A DNA stretch of 64,000 bases from the NCBI GenBank assembly GCA_964460795.1, contig CAYWRU010000010.1:1-64000 (forward strand), in the 5' to 3' direction. Both the position numbers and the translations under genes were made by a program. Shown here piece after piece: positions 1-8,529 of the stretch. The first letter of the stretch is position 1; every line of letters starts with the position of its first letter. The stretch comes from CAZOOM01 sp964460795. GTDB lineage: Bacteria; Omnitrophota; Omnitrophia; Omnitrophales; Aquincolibacteriaceae. The notes beneath the pieces are model-generated. The model was not told where the DNA came from. It saw nothing but the letters and a program-made list of their open reading frames with translations, and did not search any database.

Positions 1-3
1 AAT

Positions 4-52
4 TATGAGTCAACGATTACCTACTATGGTTACCTTTTAATATGAGTCAACG
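4..52. repeat. 12-bp direct repeat pair
   Basis: The 12-mer TATGAGTCAACG occurs at 4-15 and again at 41-52, a 37-base period. The stretch lies upstream of the epimerase and touches the window edge, so it could be the end of a longer repeat array or mobile-element remnant. No function is assigned. Positions 53-177 hold no gene I can support. Confidence 0.5.
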
Positions 53-177
53 GGGGTTCGTGAGTGTCCGGATGGGCAACATTCACCCAAAGCGACTCTT
101 CTCATAGATTTGACCTGATTTTACAGATCCAGCTTTTCCCGTTGAACTTTATCCAAAAATCCATAACATATGACCCC

Positions 178-1131
178 ATGCGCAATATCCTAGTCACCGG
201 CGGTGCCGGGTTTATTGGTTCCAATCTTACCCTGGAGCTTCAATCTCTCTATCCGGAGGCCTCCCTGCGGGTCCTGGATGATTTCCGGGCCACCAGCTTT
301 AAGACCCTCTTAGGCTTCCGAGGCGAGGTTCTGGCTTACGATGTAGCCGATGAATCCTGGATCAAGATCTTTAAAAACGAGCCCCTAGACGGCATTTTCC
401 ATCTCGCCTCCATAACAGACACCACCATCTTAGATGAGAAAAAGATGATGTATGACAATGTGGAGGGATTTCGCAACATCCTCAATCTCGCCGCAGAAAA
501 AAATTGTCCGGTTGTCTACGCCTCCTCCGCAGCCGTCTACGGCAGTCAAGATACTCCGATGAAAATCGAAGACGGCGGTGAGCCCAACAATGTTTACGGA
601 TTTTCCAAATGGGTTTTGGAAGCACTTGCCCGGTCCTATCAGAAAAAAGTTAAAACCGTGGGACTTCGCTACTTCAATGTTTTTGGACCCCGCGAGACTT
701 TCAAAAAACATGCGGCCAGCATGATCTATCAGCTCTATCTTCAAATGCGGGCCGGAAAGCGCCCTCGAATTTTCAAATACGGCGAGCAGCGCCGGGATTT
801 TGTCTACGTCAAGGATGTCGTGGCTTGTACGCTGAAAGCCCGGGATGCAAAAGAGAGCACGGTGGTCAATGTGGGAAGCGGGCAGTCCACTTCTTTCAAT
901 GAAGTAATCGATGCCTTAAACTGCGCACTCAAAACTAAACTCGAGCCGGATTTTTTTGAAAATCCCTACAATTTTTATCAGAATTTCACGGAAGCTGATA
1001 TTTCCTGGACGCGCAAAGCCCTGGGCTATCAGCCCCAATACTCGACGCGCGAAGGCATTCTGGATTATGTGGAAAATTATCTCCTGAAAGCAGATTCGTT
1101 TCAGTCGAAATACGCTGACCTAAAGGCCTGA
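178..1131 (+). CDS. NAD-dependent sugar-nucleotide epimerase, ADP-heptose 6-epimerase-like
   Basis: This is an extended short-chain dehydrogenase of 317 aa. The N-terminus has the NAD-binding glycine motif TGGAGFIG in a Rossmann fold, and the catalytic YxxxK is seen as VYGFSK near residue 137. The C-terminal half (GLRYFNVFGPRE, RDFVYVKDV, then an aromatic FYQNFTEAD segment) resembles HldD/RfaD, which converts ADP-D-glycero-manno-heptose to the L-form for lipopolysaccharide core. UDP-glucose 4-epimerase-type enzymes share most of these motifs, so the exact substrate is inferred. I chose the ATG at 178 because the Rossmann strand starts immediately after it; the frame is open back to 64 but that part encodes no family sequence. 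No ribosome binding site is visible, and a weak TTGAAC/TAACAT pair lies just upstream. The 3' end overlaps the convergent kinase gene by 12 bases. Confidence 0.8.
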   Translation: MRNILVTGGAGFIGSNLTLELQSLYPEASLRVLDDFRATSFKTLLGFRGEVLAYDVADESWIKIFKNEPLDGIFHLASITDTTILDEKKMMYDNVEGFRNILNLAAEKNCPVVYASSAAVYGSQDTPMKIEDGGEPNNVYGFSKWVLEALARSYQKKVKTVGLRYFNVFGPRETFKKHAASMIYQLYLQMRAGKRPRIFKYGEQRRDFVYVKDVVACTLKARDAKESTVVNVGSGQSTSFNEVIDALNCALKTKLEPDFFENPYNFYQNFTEADISWTRKALGYQPQYSTREGILDYVENYLLKADSFQSKYADLKA

Positions 1132-3531
1132 CGGAATATCTTCCCGTTGCTGGAATCTCTTAGGGACTTGAAAAAAGAAGCGGCTTCCCTTGCCCGCTTC
1201 GCTTTCCAAAAACATAGCCCCGCTGTGAAGCTCAATAATTTCTTTTACAATCGTCAGCCCTAAACCTGTACTTGAAACACCAGCCGGCTGAGCCAGACTC
1301 ACCTGAACAAATTTATCAAAGATTTTCTTCTGATCTTCAGGCGCAATACCGATTCCATTATCCTTCACTCCGATTTCAATACAGTCCGAGTTCGCAATTT
1401 TAATAGAATCCGGCGGATCCTTGACCTCGATCACGACATGACCGCCTTCAGGCGTATACTTGACTGCATTGCCCATCAAATTCGTGAGAACCTGGGTAAG
1501 GCGGTCCGCATCGGCTTCAATTTCTACCGGTTTATCCGGATATTTAGTCTCTACAGTGATCTTCTTATCTTTTAACCAGGTGTCCATGGTCGATACCACC
1601 ATATTAACCAAACTCTGGATCGGTACAACTTTGGGCTGAAGATTCATTTTGCGGGCCTCAAGTTTCGCAACATCCAAAAGATCATTGATGAGCCGCGACA
1701 AACGTTCAATATTCCGGTGCGCCATGGTCAGAAATTTTTCCTGTTCCGGCGTCACCTCGCCGACTTCCCTTCCTAAAATGAGCCCAAGCGATTTTTGGAT
1801 GGCGACCAGCGGCGTTCTCAGTTCATGAGAAACATTGGACACAAACTGAGTCTTCATGGCCTCTACTTCTTTCTGCTTCGTAATATCACTTAAGACCGCC
1901 ACCATTCCCACCGTATGCCCGTCCTCATTTTCCACCACAGCCGTACTCGCCTGAAGCACGCGCTTGGTCTCTTCATTGACCCCTTGCAGCAAAACCTCTT
2001 TGGAGAGCTCCTCCTGTTTATCGCTCAAATTCCCCTGGGTCATGGAAAGGATATGCTCCTCTTTTAACCCCTCAGAGATTTTCTTACCAATTTTATCCGC
2101 CTGCCGGAGTCCCAAAAGATGTTCGGCCGCCGGATTCATCAGCACCACTTTTCCCTGCTGGTCCACCACCACAAGGCCTTCGGCGAGATTACGAATCACG
2201 GAATCCACGCGTTCTTTCTCGTCCGAGATTTTCTTTTTTTCAATTTTTAACTTCTGGATTTCCTGCCGGGCTTCAGCTATCCCTCCCTGATCAGACAGGG
2301 CAGCTTTGCGTTTCAATTCCGCAAGCTCCTCAGCATCAATAGAAACTTTGCTTTTTTTCTTGGCTGCTTTTTCATCAAGATCATCCACAATGTTTTCTAA
2401 GTGCCGCTTATCAAACCCCGCGCCCACCAATTTGGTTTGGAGCTCTGGAAGCAGGCGATCGCGGACATCTTCTTTAGAAAAAAGTTTTTGGATGATTTTT
2501 TGGACTGGTTTCGGATCTTGCCTGTTTTTTTCAAATGTCTTCACAGCCATTTGGATCCGATGCTGATCAATCGCTTCTTGAAAAACATGCGCAATTTTAT
2601 CTTTGACTCCGCTCTCTGCCTGATCGCCCAGTGTCTTATGAATGGCTTTTTCAATTTCCTTGGAAAATTTTTCGAGTGCGCGGGTAATATCCTTGGCGTT
2701 ATCCACCAGAAACGAAATGAGTCCTTCCGTAAGATGCCGCACGATTGAGCGGATGACCGATTCCATCTGAGCCGGATCATGGATTTTCTCTACCGCCGCC
2801 TGCGCAAGTTCTTGGGGCTGCTTTTCAAGCTGGACCACGACTTTTTCGCAGTCCAGCTCAATGGGCGGCAAGGGACGCGCGGGATCTTGATGCTGCGAAC
2901 GAATCTCCTGAATCACATCAAAAATAGAAAACGGTCGTTTAGCCGTCGAAGCATCTTCAGCTTTTGATTCTCCTGGAGTGCCATCTGATCCCGTGCCCGG
3001 GCCTAAACCCGCACCTTTGCCCTCCCCGTCACCTTTCCCTCCGCCAGACCCCGCCCCCGTATCACTCGATTCATCTAAAACGGCTTGGCCATCTTCCACC
3101 AGCTGAAATTTCCCGCTGGAAAGTTTGATCTGTTTGAAGGATTTAACTTCAAAAATTTTCTTGAATCCTCCCTGGGTCTCCAGATCTTTAGGACGCATCC
3201 CGAGCAGTTTAATAAAAGCAGAAAATTCTTCGGCGCTCATTCCTTTTTCAAAAGTGACAGCTTCGATATTTAAGCGGGTAAGCGTTTTAGCTAAATCTAA
3301 AAGTGCGGGATCTTTTTTAGTGACAAGCTTTCCGTCCACTACCAACGTATCGCGAAGATGGCCAAGCACTATTTTTTCACGGGACTGAAATACGCTGCCA
3401 AGCTCGCGGTGGAGACGGTTGAGAGATTCAACAACAATGGGGTGAGATTCGGAGTAAAGACGGAATTGATTTAACGAAAAGGAGATGGCTTTTAGAAAAC
3501 CCTGTAAAGGAACCGTTTCATCCTGCGGCAT
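1120..3531 (-). CDS. Soluble PAS-domain sensor histidine kinase
   Basis: This 803-aa protein has no membrane segment, so it should sense a cytosolic signal. An N-terminal helical domain (1-150, with a YSESHPIV motif also seen in some HD-GYP and HEAT-type signalling proteins) is followed by a glycine/serine/aspartate-rich linker at about 155-195. A second helical region (200-395) and a charged coiled coil (395-445) come next, then a PAS domain (about 447-555). The HisKA domain has phospho-acceptor His569 in SHELRTP. The HATPase domain shows the N box (LMGNAVKYTPEGG), G1 (DNGIGIAP) and G2 (TGLGLTIVKEI). It sits 15 bases downstream of a response-regulator gene, almost certainly its partner or co-transcribed. 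The output is unknown because the regulator has no DNA-binding domain. Confidence 0.92.
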   Translation of the reverse strand: MPQDETVPLQGFLKAISFSLNQFRLYSESHPIVVESLNRLHRELGSVFQSREKIVLGHLRDTLVVDGKLVTKKDPALLDLAKTLTRLNIEAVTFEKGMSAEEFSAFIKLLGMRPKDLETQGGFKKIFEVKSFKQIKLSSGKFQLVEDGQAVLDESSDTGAGSGGGKGDGEGKGAGLGPGTGSDGTPGESKAEDASTAKRPFSIFDVIQEIRSQHQDPARPLPPIELDCEKVVVQLEKQPQELAQAAVEKIHDPAQMESVIRSIVRHLTEGLISFLVDNAKDITRALEKFSKEIEKAIHKTLGDQAESGVKDKIAHVFQEAIDQHRIQMAVKTFEKNRQDPKPVQKIIQKLFSKEDVRDRLLPELQTKLVGAGFDKRHLENIVDDLDEKAAKKKSKVSIDAEELAELKRKAALSDQGGIAEARQEIQKLKIEKKKISDEKERVDSVIRNLAEGLVVVDQQGKVVLMNPAAEHLLGLRQADKIGKKISEGLKEEHILSMTQGNLSDKQEELSKEVLLQGVNEETKRVLQASTAVVENEDGHTVGMVAVLSDITKQKEVEAMKTQFVSNVSHELRTPLVAIQKSLGLILGREVGEVTPEQEKFLTMAHRNIERLSRLINDLLDVAKLEARKMNLQPKVVPIQSLVNMVVSTMDTWLKDKKITVETKYPDKPVEIEADADRLTQVLTNLMGNAVKYTPEGGHVVIEVKDPPDSIKIANSDCIEIGVKDNGIGIAPEDQKKIFDKFVQVSLAQPAGVSSTGLGLTIVKEIIELHSGAMFLESEAGKGSRFFFQVPKRFQQREDIPSGL

Positions 3532-3546
3532 TACGAGCGAACCTCA

Positions 3547-3942
3547 TTACGAATTTGAGGAAGCATCCTTGCGGGGCTCCGAACCCAGCCGCTCCCGAAT
3601 GGTCTTAAAAAGTCCTTCCATGGAAGCTGATTTCACAAAGTAATCATTGACGCCTTCCATCTGGAACATGTCCTTCATGGGCTCGTAAGAAGTCAGGACA
3701 ATCAAGGGAATATCTTTGGTCACCGGGTTCTTTTTGAGGCGGCGGACAAAGGTATATCCGTCCATTTTCGGCATTTTGATGTCCAGCATAATGAGCGCCG
3801 GATTTTCGGCAAGGGCTTTAGCGAGTCCCTCTTCGCCATTTCCAGCAAGCACAATTTCATAACCTTGTTTCTTAAGATCAAATTCTAGAAGCTGGGCAAA
3901 ATCCTGATCATCATCTACCACTAACAATTTCTCTTTGGCCAC
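3547..3942 (-). CDS. Single-domain response regulator (CheY-like)
   Basis: This is a stand-alone receiver domain of about 131 aa. Counting from an upstream ATG at 3948, the acidic pocket is D12-D13, the phospho-acceptor is D56 (MLDIKMP), the switch threonine is T86 and the conserved lysine is K106. It lacks an output domain, so it likely acts by protein contact or in a phosphorelay with the kinase encoded next to it. A perfect AGGAGG lies only 1 base before the ATG at 3948 but 7 bases before an in-frame GTG at 3942. The GTG is therefore the better start. Confidence 0.9.
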   Translation of the reverse strand: MAKEKLLVVDDDQDFAQLLEFDLKKQGYEIVLAGNGEEGLAKALAENPALIMLDIKMPKMDGYTFVRRLKKNPVTKDIPLIVLTSYEPMKDMFQMEGVNDYFVKSASMEGLFKTIRERLGSEPRKDASSNS

Positions 3943-4131
3943 GGCCATGCCTCCTCTGCTAGCACATTAAAAGAACCTCTCGGAGATTGTTTTATTATCG
4001 TCCATCCGAGGCTAATCTTAAAGTAAAAACTCAGGCCTTAGTGCCTTGGCCATTCCTCGTGGAGAAAGGATCTCGGAACCCCCTCTATTTCCGGATTCGT
4101 CTTCCTGCTTTGGCCTTTTACCTAAATCCGA

Positions 4132-4137
4132 TATAAT
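4132..4137 (+). promoter_or_regulatory. -10 box TATAAT for a leaderless AI-2E family gene
   Basis: A consensus TATAAT ends 7 bases before the ATG at 4145, so the transcript would start at or next to the start codon. A weak -35 (TTTGGC) lies 17 bases upstream. No Shine-Dalgarno sequence precedes the ATG. The rest of the 200-base divergent gap from 3949 shows nothing else I can name. Confidence 0.5.
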
Positions 4138-4144
4138 ATTGACT

Positions 4145-5230
4145 ATGACACGCCGACAGCTTATTTCTTATGCTTTTATCGCACTTTTGATTTTTGTCGC
4201 GATCCAGTTCTCCATCATCTTTTCACCCTTTTTAGAGTCTATTCTGTGGGCGTCGCTCCTTTGTTTTGGTTTTTATCCGCTCTATTCAGCCATGTCAAAA
4301 CACTTTCCTGGACGTTCTAATGTGTGCGCCCTTATCTCCACTTTGCTCGTTTTTCTTCTGGTCTTTCCGCCGATCCTAATCCTTCTTTTCAATCTGGCCA
4401 GCGAAGCGGTGGACTTGTACCAATCCATTTCAGATTATGTACGCACCGGACGACTCGAAGAACTCATTAACCGGATTCGTGGCTGGCAGCCGATTCAAAA
4501 TGCTGTGGTCCATGTCCAGCGCTGGGAACCGCTCAAAACACGCCTGGCAGAATGGATGTTAACCTCCTCAAAGGCCGTGGCTAATTTTTCAGTAGCTCAA
4601 GCCGGCAAACTCACCACCAATATTATTTTTCTTGCCCTGAATCTTTTTGTGACTTTTTTTATGCTTTTTTTCTTTTTCCGGGACGGCCGGCGCATCCTGG
4701 ATTTCATTTATCAAATTATTCCCCTCGAAGAAAGCACAAAGCAGCTGCTCTTTAAACAAATCAATGGGACACTTTCCGCCGTCATCCGAGGGCAAATCCT
4801 AACGAGCCTTATCCAATCTTTGATTGCTGGAATTTTATTCAAATGCCTGGGAGTACCGGGAGCCATTTTGTTTGGAATCGCCACCTTCTTTACCTCACTT
4901 ATTCCGGTTCTCGGAACCTATTCGATATGGCTACCTATAGCGGTTTATCTTTGGGCGACCGGGCATGTCACGCAGGCCATTATTCTGGTGGTTTTTGGCA
5001 TCGGAGTCATTGGAATGATTGATAATGTCTTGAAGCCGATCTTTATTGGAGAAAAAACAAAGCTGCCCTATTTCCTGCTATTTTTTGGGATCATGGGCGG
5101 ACTTAAAGTCTACGGAATCAAGGGAGTTATTTTTGCCCCGGTGGTTTTGTCACTCTTTTTTGCACTCGTAAAAATCTACCGTGAAAAATTTCTCCTCCAT
5201 AACCTCAGCGATTCCCTGCCTCCTGAATAG
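4145..5230 (+). CDS. AI-2E/PerM family membrane transporter
   Basis: This 361-aa protein has the layout of the AI-2E exporter/PerM permease family: two N-terminal membrane helices, a charged amphipathic segment (about 90-140), then five or six helices in the C-terminal half. The family signature region GAILFGIATFFTSLIPVLG is present, as is the later LPYFLLFFGIMGGLKVYG block. Members move small molecules or ions (autoinducer-2 in TqsA, Na+/H+ in some others), so the substrate cannot be assigned. I placed the start at the ATG at 4145, where the first helix begins and a TATAAT sits just upstream. The gene converges on the metallophosphoesterase. Confidence 0.88.
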   Translation: MTRRQLISYAFIALLIFVAIQFSIIFSPFLESILWASLLCFGFYPLYSAMSKHFPGRSNVCALISTLLVFLLVFPPILILLFNLASEAVDLYQSISDYVRTGRLEELINRIRGWQPIQNAVVHVQRWEPLKTRLAEWMLTSSKAVANFSVAQAGKLTTNIIFLALNLFVTFFMLFFFFRDGRRILDFIYQIIPLEESTKQLLFKQINGTLSAVIRGQILTSLIQSLIAGILFKCLGVPGAILFGIATFFTSLIPVLGTYSIWLPIAVYLWATGHVTQAIILVVFGIGVIGMIDNVLKPIFIGEKTKLPYFLLFFGIMGGLKVYGIKGVIFAPVVLSLFFALVKIYREKFLLHNLSDSLPPE

Positions 5231-5254
5231 CGCTTCATCCGTCTAGCCTGGGCG

Positions 5255-6121
5255 TTAGCTTAAAGACCCTTCTACTTCCAGGAAAAGAACTTCCGGAGGG
5301 CAGCAAAATCGAAACCGAAAAGCCCGGCCGGCATGAAGCCCCCGCGAAATTGAACACACCGTTCCTTTATAGTTGAGGACTCCGCTGGCATATTTTCGGC
5401 CGAAGCGGGTATGCGTAATCAAAGGACCAATGCCGGGAATACGAATCTGCCCTCCGTGGGAATGTCCAGACAGACAAAGATCCACTCTTCCTGAAGAGAT
5501 TTTTCCAAGCACATCAATACTGTGCGCCAGTAAAATTTTGGGCCGCTCATCCGGTTCATGATCAGCAAACATTTTAAAATCCGCGCGCCCCGTCGTGGGA
5601 TCATCAAGCCCCTGGATGCTAATAGGGCAACCATTCACGTGAATCACCGCTTCTTCGTTGAGCAGCACATGGATTCCTATCTGTCTTAATTTTTGGATCA
5701 ATCGTTCGCTGTCATTTATTTTTTTGGGAAGTCGATTTAAAAAGGGAAGGTTGCCATTCATCACATCGAAGGCTTCATAATTATAATAGTCATGATTCCC
5801 CAGAACCGCATAAATTCCATACCGCGCCCGCAGCTTACTTAAATTTTCTATACAGTGCTGAACCCCCGCATCGCAGTCAATAATATCTCCGGTGATCAAG
5901 ATGAGATCGACTTTTTCCTTAGACAGCCGTTCGAAGAAACGAGAGAGTCCGTGATCATGCGACTCAAAATGAAGATCCGAGAGATGAAGGATGCGAAGTT
6001 TCCCAGGAAGTTTTTTGGAGATCCGAATCGAGTGGTGATTGATGTGGATCCATCGCGGCTCCACAAATCCGGACCATAGGAAGACGGCAAGAGCGCCGAG
6101 GACAAGCGCTAAAAGGAGCAC
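5255..6121 (-). CDS. Membrane-anchored calcineurin-like metallophosphoesterase (YkuE type)
   Basis: This 288-aa protein has one N-terminal membrane segment (about 1-19) followed by a binuclear metallophosphoesterase fold. The metal ligands are visible in order: SDLH (D49, H51), GDIID, GNHDYY, LAHS and GHSHGGQ. YkuE and LpxH/LpxG-like enzymes of this type act at the membrane on phosphodiesters or pyrophosphates such as UDP-diacylglucosamine. The substrate here is not determined. The start is a GTG 3 bases after the stop of the pilT-like gene, so the two are probably co-transcribed, but the role in the pilus is unclear. Confidence 0.88.
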   Translation of the reverse strand: MLLLALVLGALAVFLWSGFVEPRWIHINHHSIRISKKLPGKLRILHLSDLHFESHDHGLSRFFERLSKEKVDLILITGDIIDCDAGVQHCIENLSKLRARYGIYAVLGNHDYYNYEAFDVMNGNLPFLNRLPKKINDSERLIQKLRQIGIHVLLNEEAVIHVNGCPISIQGLDDPTTGRADFKMFADHEPDERPKILLAHSIDVLGKISSGRVDLCLSGHSHGGQIRIPGIGPLITHTRFGRKYASGVLNYKGTVCSISRGLHAGRAFRFRFCCPPEVLFLEVEGSLS

Positions 6122-6124
6122 GGT

Positions 6125-7234
6125 TTAGCCGCCCAGGATTTTTCCGCCAGAACTTTCCAGGCTGATCCCTTTCATCAAGGTTTCCAATTCCTCGGGCCGT
6201 GCGCTTGCTTGAAAAGCAACTTCCTTTGAAATCAGCCCGGCACGCCATAATTCCAGCACGGACTGATCCATAGTCATCATGCCTTCCTGCATACTGTTCC
6301 GCAAAACTTGTGAGATTTTGTCAAATTTCCGTTCTTTAACAAGCTGCTGAATCGTGTAGTTTCCAATCATGACTTCCATGGCGGGAACCAACACGTCTCC
6401 GCTTTTCCCCACTAAAAGCTGCTGTACTGCAAAACAAGATATATTAGGGTAAAGTGAATTCAAAACCGCCTCACGCTGATCCAAAGGGAAAAAGCCGACA
6501 ATGCGCTCAAAAATTTGGGTCACCGAACGGGCATGAACAGTTCCAATGACGAGCCTTCCCACTTCGGCTGAAGAAACCGCAAATTGAAATGTTTCAGCAT
6601 CGCGCATTTCGCCGATCACCACCACATCCGGAGACTGCCGCACCACATATTTCATCGCCGAATGAAAATCAACCGCGTCTTGCCCAATTTCTCTTTGGTT
6701 AATCACGCATCGTTTGTCCGTGTGCAGGTACTCGATGGGATCTTCAATCATGACAATGTGGCGGCTAGCATTTTGATTCATCATTTCAATCATCGCATTG
6801 ATTGTAGTGGTTTTACCAGAAGCAACGACTCCTCCCACCAGAATAATACCGCTTTTACAAAGCGCTACATTTTTCAATGTGGGTGGAAGACGCAATTCTT
6901 CCAGCGAAGGAATCGTCCGCCATAAATTTCGGATCACATAAGAGAGCAGGCCCTGCTGATAAAAAATATTGGTTCTAAATCTTTGTCCGCCATCCGTAAG
7001 CGAAAAAGCAAAATCGACGCTGCGATTTTTTTCTAAGGAAGCTTTTTGGGTAGGTGAAAGTAAAACCTCGGCCAGCTGAAAGCTCTGCTCGGAAGTCATA
7101 GGCGCCAAATCGACTTCTCGAATGGAATTACCCACACGGATGCGGGGACTGACTCCGGCTTTGAGGATCAAATCCTGCCCGTTTAATGTAAGAAGTTTTT
7201 CAATGTATTGCTGAATTAAATGACGCGCGTCCAT
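6125..7234 (-). CDS. PilT-like retraction ATPase in the Tad cluster
   Basis: This 369-aa hexameric secretion ATPase resembles PilT/PilU, which depolymerises type IV pili at the inner membrane. Visible motifs are Walker A (GGVVASGKTTT, about 134-143), the Asp box (IEDPIEY), Walker B (VVVIGEMRD) and the His box (GTVHARS). A PilT-type C-terminal segment (LNSLYPNISCFAVQQLL) replaces the classical AIRNLIRE region. The ATG at 7234 was chosen over an upstream ATG at 7255 because an AGGA lies 10 bases before it. It is the last pilus gene of the tad run. Classical Tad systems have no PilT, so it may serve a type IV pilus elsewhere or give this Tad pilus a dedicated retraction motor. Confidence 0.9.
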   Translation of the reverse strand: MDARHLIQQYIEKLLTLNGQDLILKAGVSPRIRVGNSIREVDLAPMTSEQSFQLAEVLLSPTQKASLEKNRSVDFAFSLTDGGQRFRTNIFYQQGLLSYVIRNLWRTIPSLEELRLPPTLKNVALCKSGIILVGGVVASGKTTTINAMIEMMNQNASRHIVMIEDPIEYLHTDKRCVINQREIGQDAVDFHSAMKYVVRQSPDVVVIGEMRDAETFQFAVSSAEVGRLVIGTVHARSVTQIFERIVGFFPLDQREAVLNSLYPNISCFAVQQLLVGKSGDVLVPAMEVMIGNYTIQQLVKERKFDKISQVLRNSMQEGMMTMDQSVLELWRAGLISKEVAFQASARPEELETLMKGISLESSGGKILGG

Positions 7235-7293
7235 ATCTTGCGATTCCTTCCTCAACTAAAAATCATTTATTAAAGCAGGCGAATAAAACTTTA

Positions 7294-7692
7294 TCAAATC
7301 TCCGTTAGATCTTTAAGAACCAGCGTGTCGCCTATTTTAATTTGAGAGGTATCCCAGGTGCCGGGAACCACCTCTAAAACAGAACGGGCTTTTGAACAGC
7401 CCGCATAAGGCGTCCAGGGTTTTACATTAAGAGCTATTTTCACTATTTCAAACTTTGAATTTAGAAAAATAAGGTCCAACGGAATACGCATGAAAAACAT
7501 ATGGATCGAATTACAATCAGGGAACCAAAGCGCTGGGAGATCCCGCCCGCGCCTCCAAAACATCATGCCAAAAAACCGCGACCCAAAATCCTCGGCTACT
7601 CGTACTTCTTGGAACAGCCTCTCCCCCGCAGCAAGCTGGATCTGGATTCGTTTCATAAAATCCATTCCAATGAGGGCTGGTCGCCATCCCAT
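7294..7692 (-). CDS. DUF192 family protein
   Basis: This protein of about 120-132 aa matches the DUF192 pattern: a central SRFFGMMF segment, then a tryptophan/proline-rich strand and the hallmark IHMFFMRIPLDLIFL. A conserved KPWTPYAGCSKARSVLE block follows. The family has a small beta-barrel fold and no established biochemical role; many members have signal peptides, but this one does not. It sits between tadC and pilT in the same direction, so it probably travels with the pilus operon. The start is uncertain: an ATG at 7692 directly abuts GAGGAG, and further ATGs lie at 7665 and 7656. Confidence 0.82.
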   Translation of the reverse strand: MGWRPALIGMDFMKRIQIQLAAGERLFQEVRVAEDFGSRFFGMMFWRRGRDLPALWFPDCNSIHMFFMRIPLDLIFLNSKFEIVKIALNVKPWTPYAGCSKARSVLEVVPGTWDTSQIKIGDTLVLKDLTEI

Positions 7693-7722
7693 CTCCTCAT
7701 AACACCGGCGAAATTAAAAAGC

Positions 7723-8526
7723 TTACTTCGCATTCTGAGCCGCCGAAAAAAATGCCGGCGTTAGCGTGACAACAAAAATAACAGGAAGAATAAAGAGCGT
7801 CACGGGAATCATCACGATCACGGGAATGCGCATCACCTTTTCTTTGGTGGAAAGCTTCATTTTTTCCCGCAAAGTGAGCGCCTGGATTTCAAAGGTTTCA
7901 GCGATCGAAGCGCCGGATTTATGCGCCTGAATGATGGGCCCAATGATTCCTGCAACCTCAGGGAGATCCACACGCGCTGAGAAGTTGCGCAGGGACTCTT
8001 CCAAAGGAACTCCGGAATTCGATTGAAATACAATCTGGCGGAACTCCTCACCTAAAACACTGCCCTCCATTTCCCTGGCAACGCGCTCAAAGGCCGCTGC
8101 AATTCCCAATCCCGCTCCCAAACAAATGATCATGAGATCCATTGTCCCCGGGAGCTCAAGCCGGATCTTGTTCTCCCGGCTTTTCTTTTGATAACTAATA
8201 AAGAAAACAATCCCGCAAAAAATGGACGCTACCAAAATAATGGGGCCCATAAAAGGAAGATTAAGCACAAAAGCAATAACCACTACAACGACACTCATCA
8301 TGGCCCATTTTTTCAATTGTTTTTGATCAATGTGAAATGTTCTTTTGGGGTCTTTAAAAAGCTCCCCAGCCTTTCCCTTACTGCGGGCCTTTTGATAAAG
8401 TTCGTAAGAGCTAAATGCTATTTTTTCAAGACGGCGCTGAAGACGTCTTTGTTCCTGCAGAGTCTCCTGAACATACGTCACCACCATGATGACACAAACC
8501 GCAATTAGAAAGGCTGTTATAAACAT
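7723..8526 (-). CDS. tadC: Tad pilus inner-membrane platform protein TadC
   Basis: This 267-aa member of the T2SSF/GspF family has a TadC layout. There is an N-terminal helix (1-17), a cytoplasmic helical region, two central membrane helices (about 90-130), the T2SSF domain containing PGTMDLMIICLGAGLGIAAAF, and two C-terminal helices. With TadB it forms the inner-membrane platform on which the CpaF motor assembles Flp pilin. It starts 3 bases after the tadB stop and is clearly co-transcribed. Confidence 0.92.
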   Translation of the reverse strand: MFITAFLIAVCVIMVVTYVQETLQEQRRLQRRLEKIAFSSYELYQKARSKGKAGELFKDPKRTFHIDQKQLKKWAMMSVVVVVIAFVLNLPFMGPIILVASIFCGIVFFISYQKKSRENKIRLELPGTMDLMIICLGAGLGIAAAFERVAREMEGSVLGEEFRQIVFQSNSGVPLEESLRNFSARVDLPEVAGIIGPIIQAHKSGASIAETFEIQALTLREKMKLSTKEKVMRIPVIVMIPVTLFILPVIFVVTLTPAFFSAAQNAK

Positions 8527-8529
8527 AGG

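Noticed and set aside
64..177. 38-codon N-terminal extension of the epimerase
   Set aside because: No family similarity; the Rossmann motif starts right after the ATG at 178.
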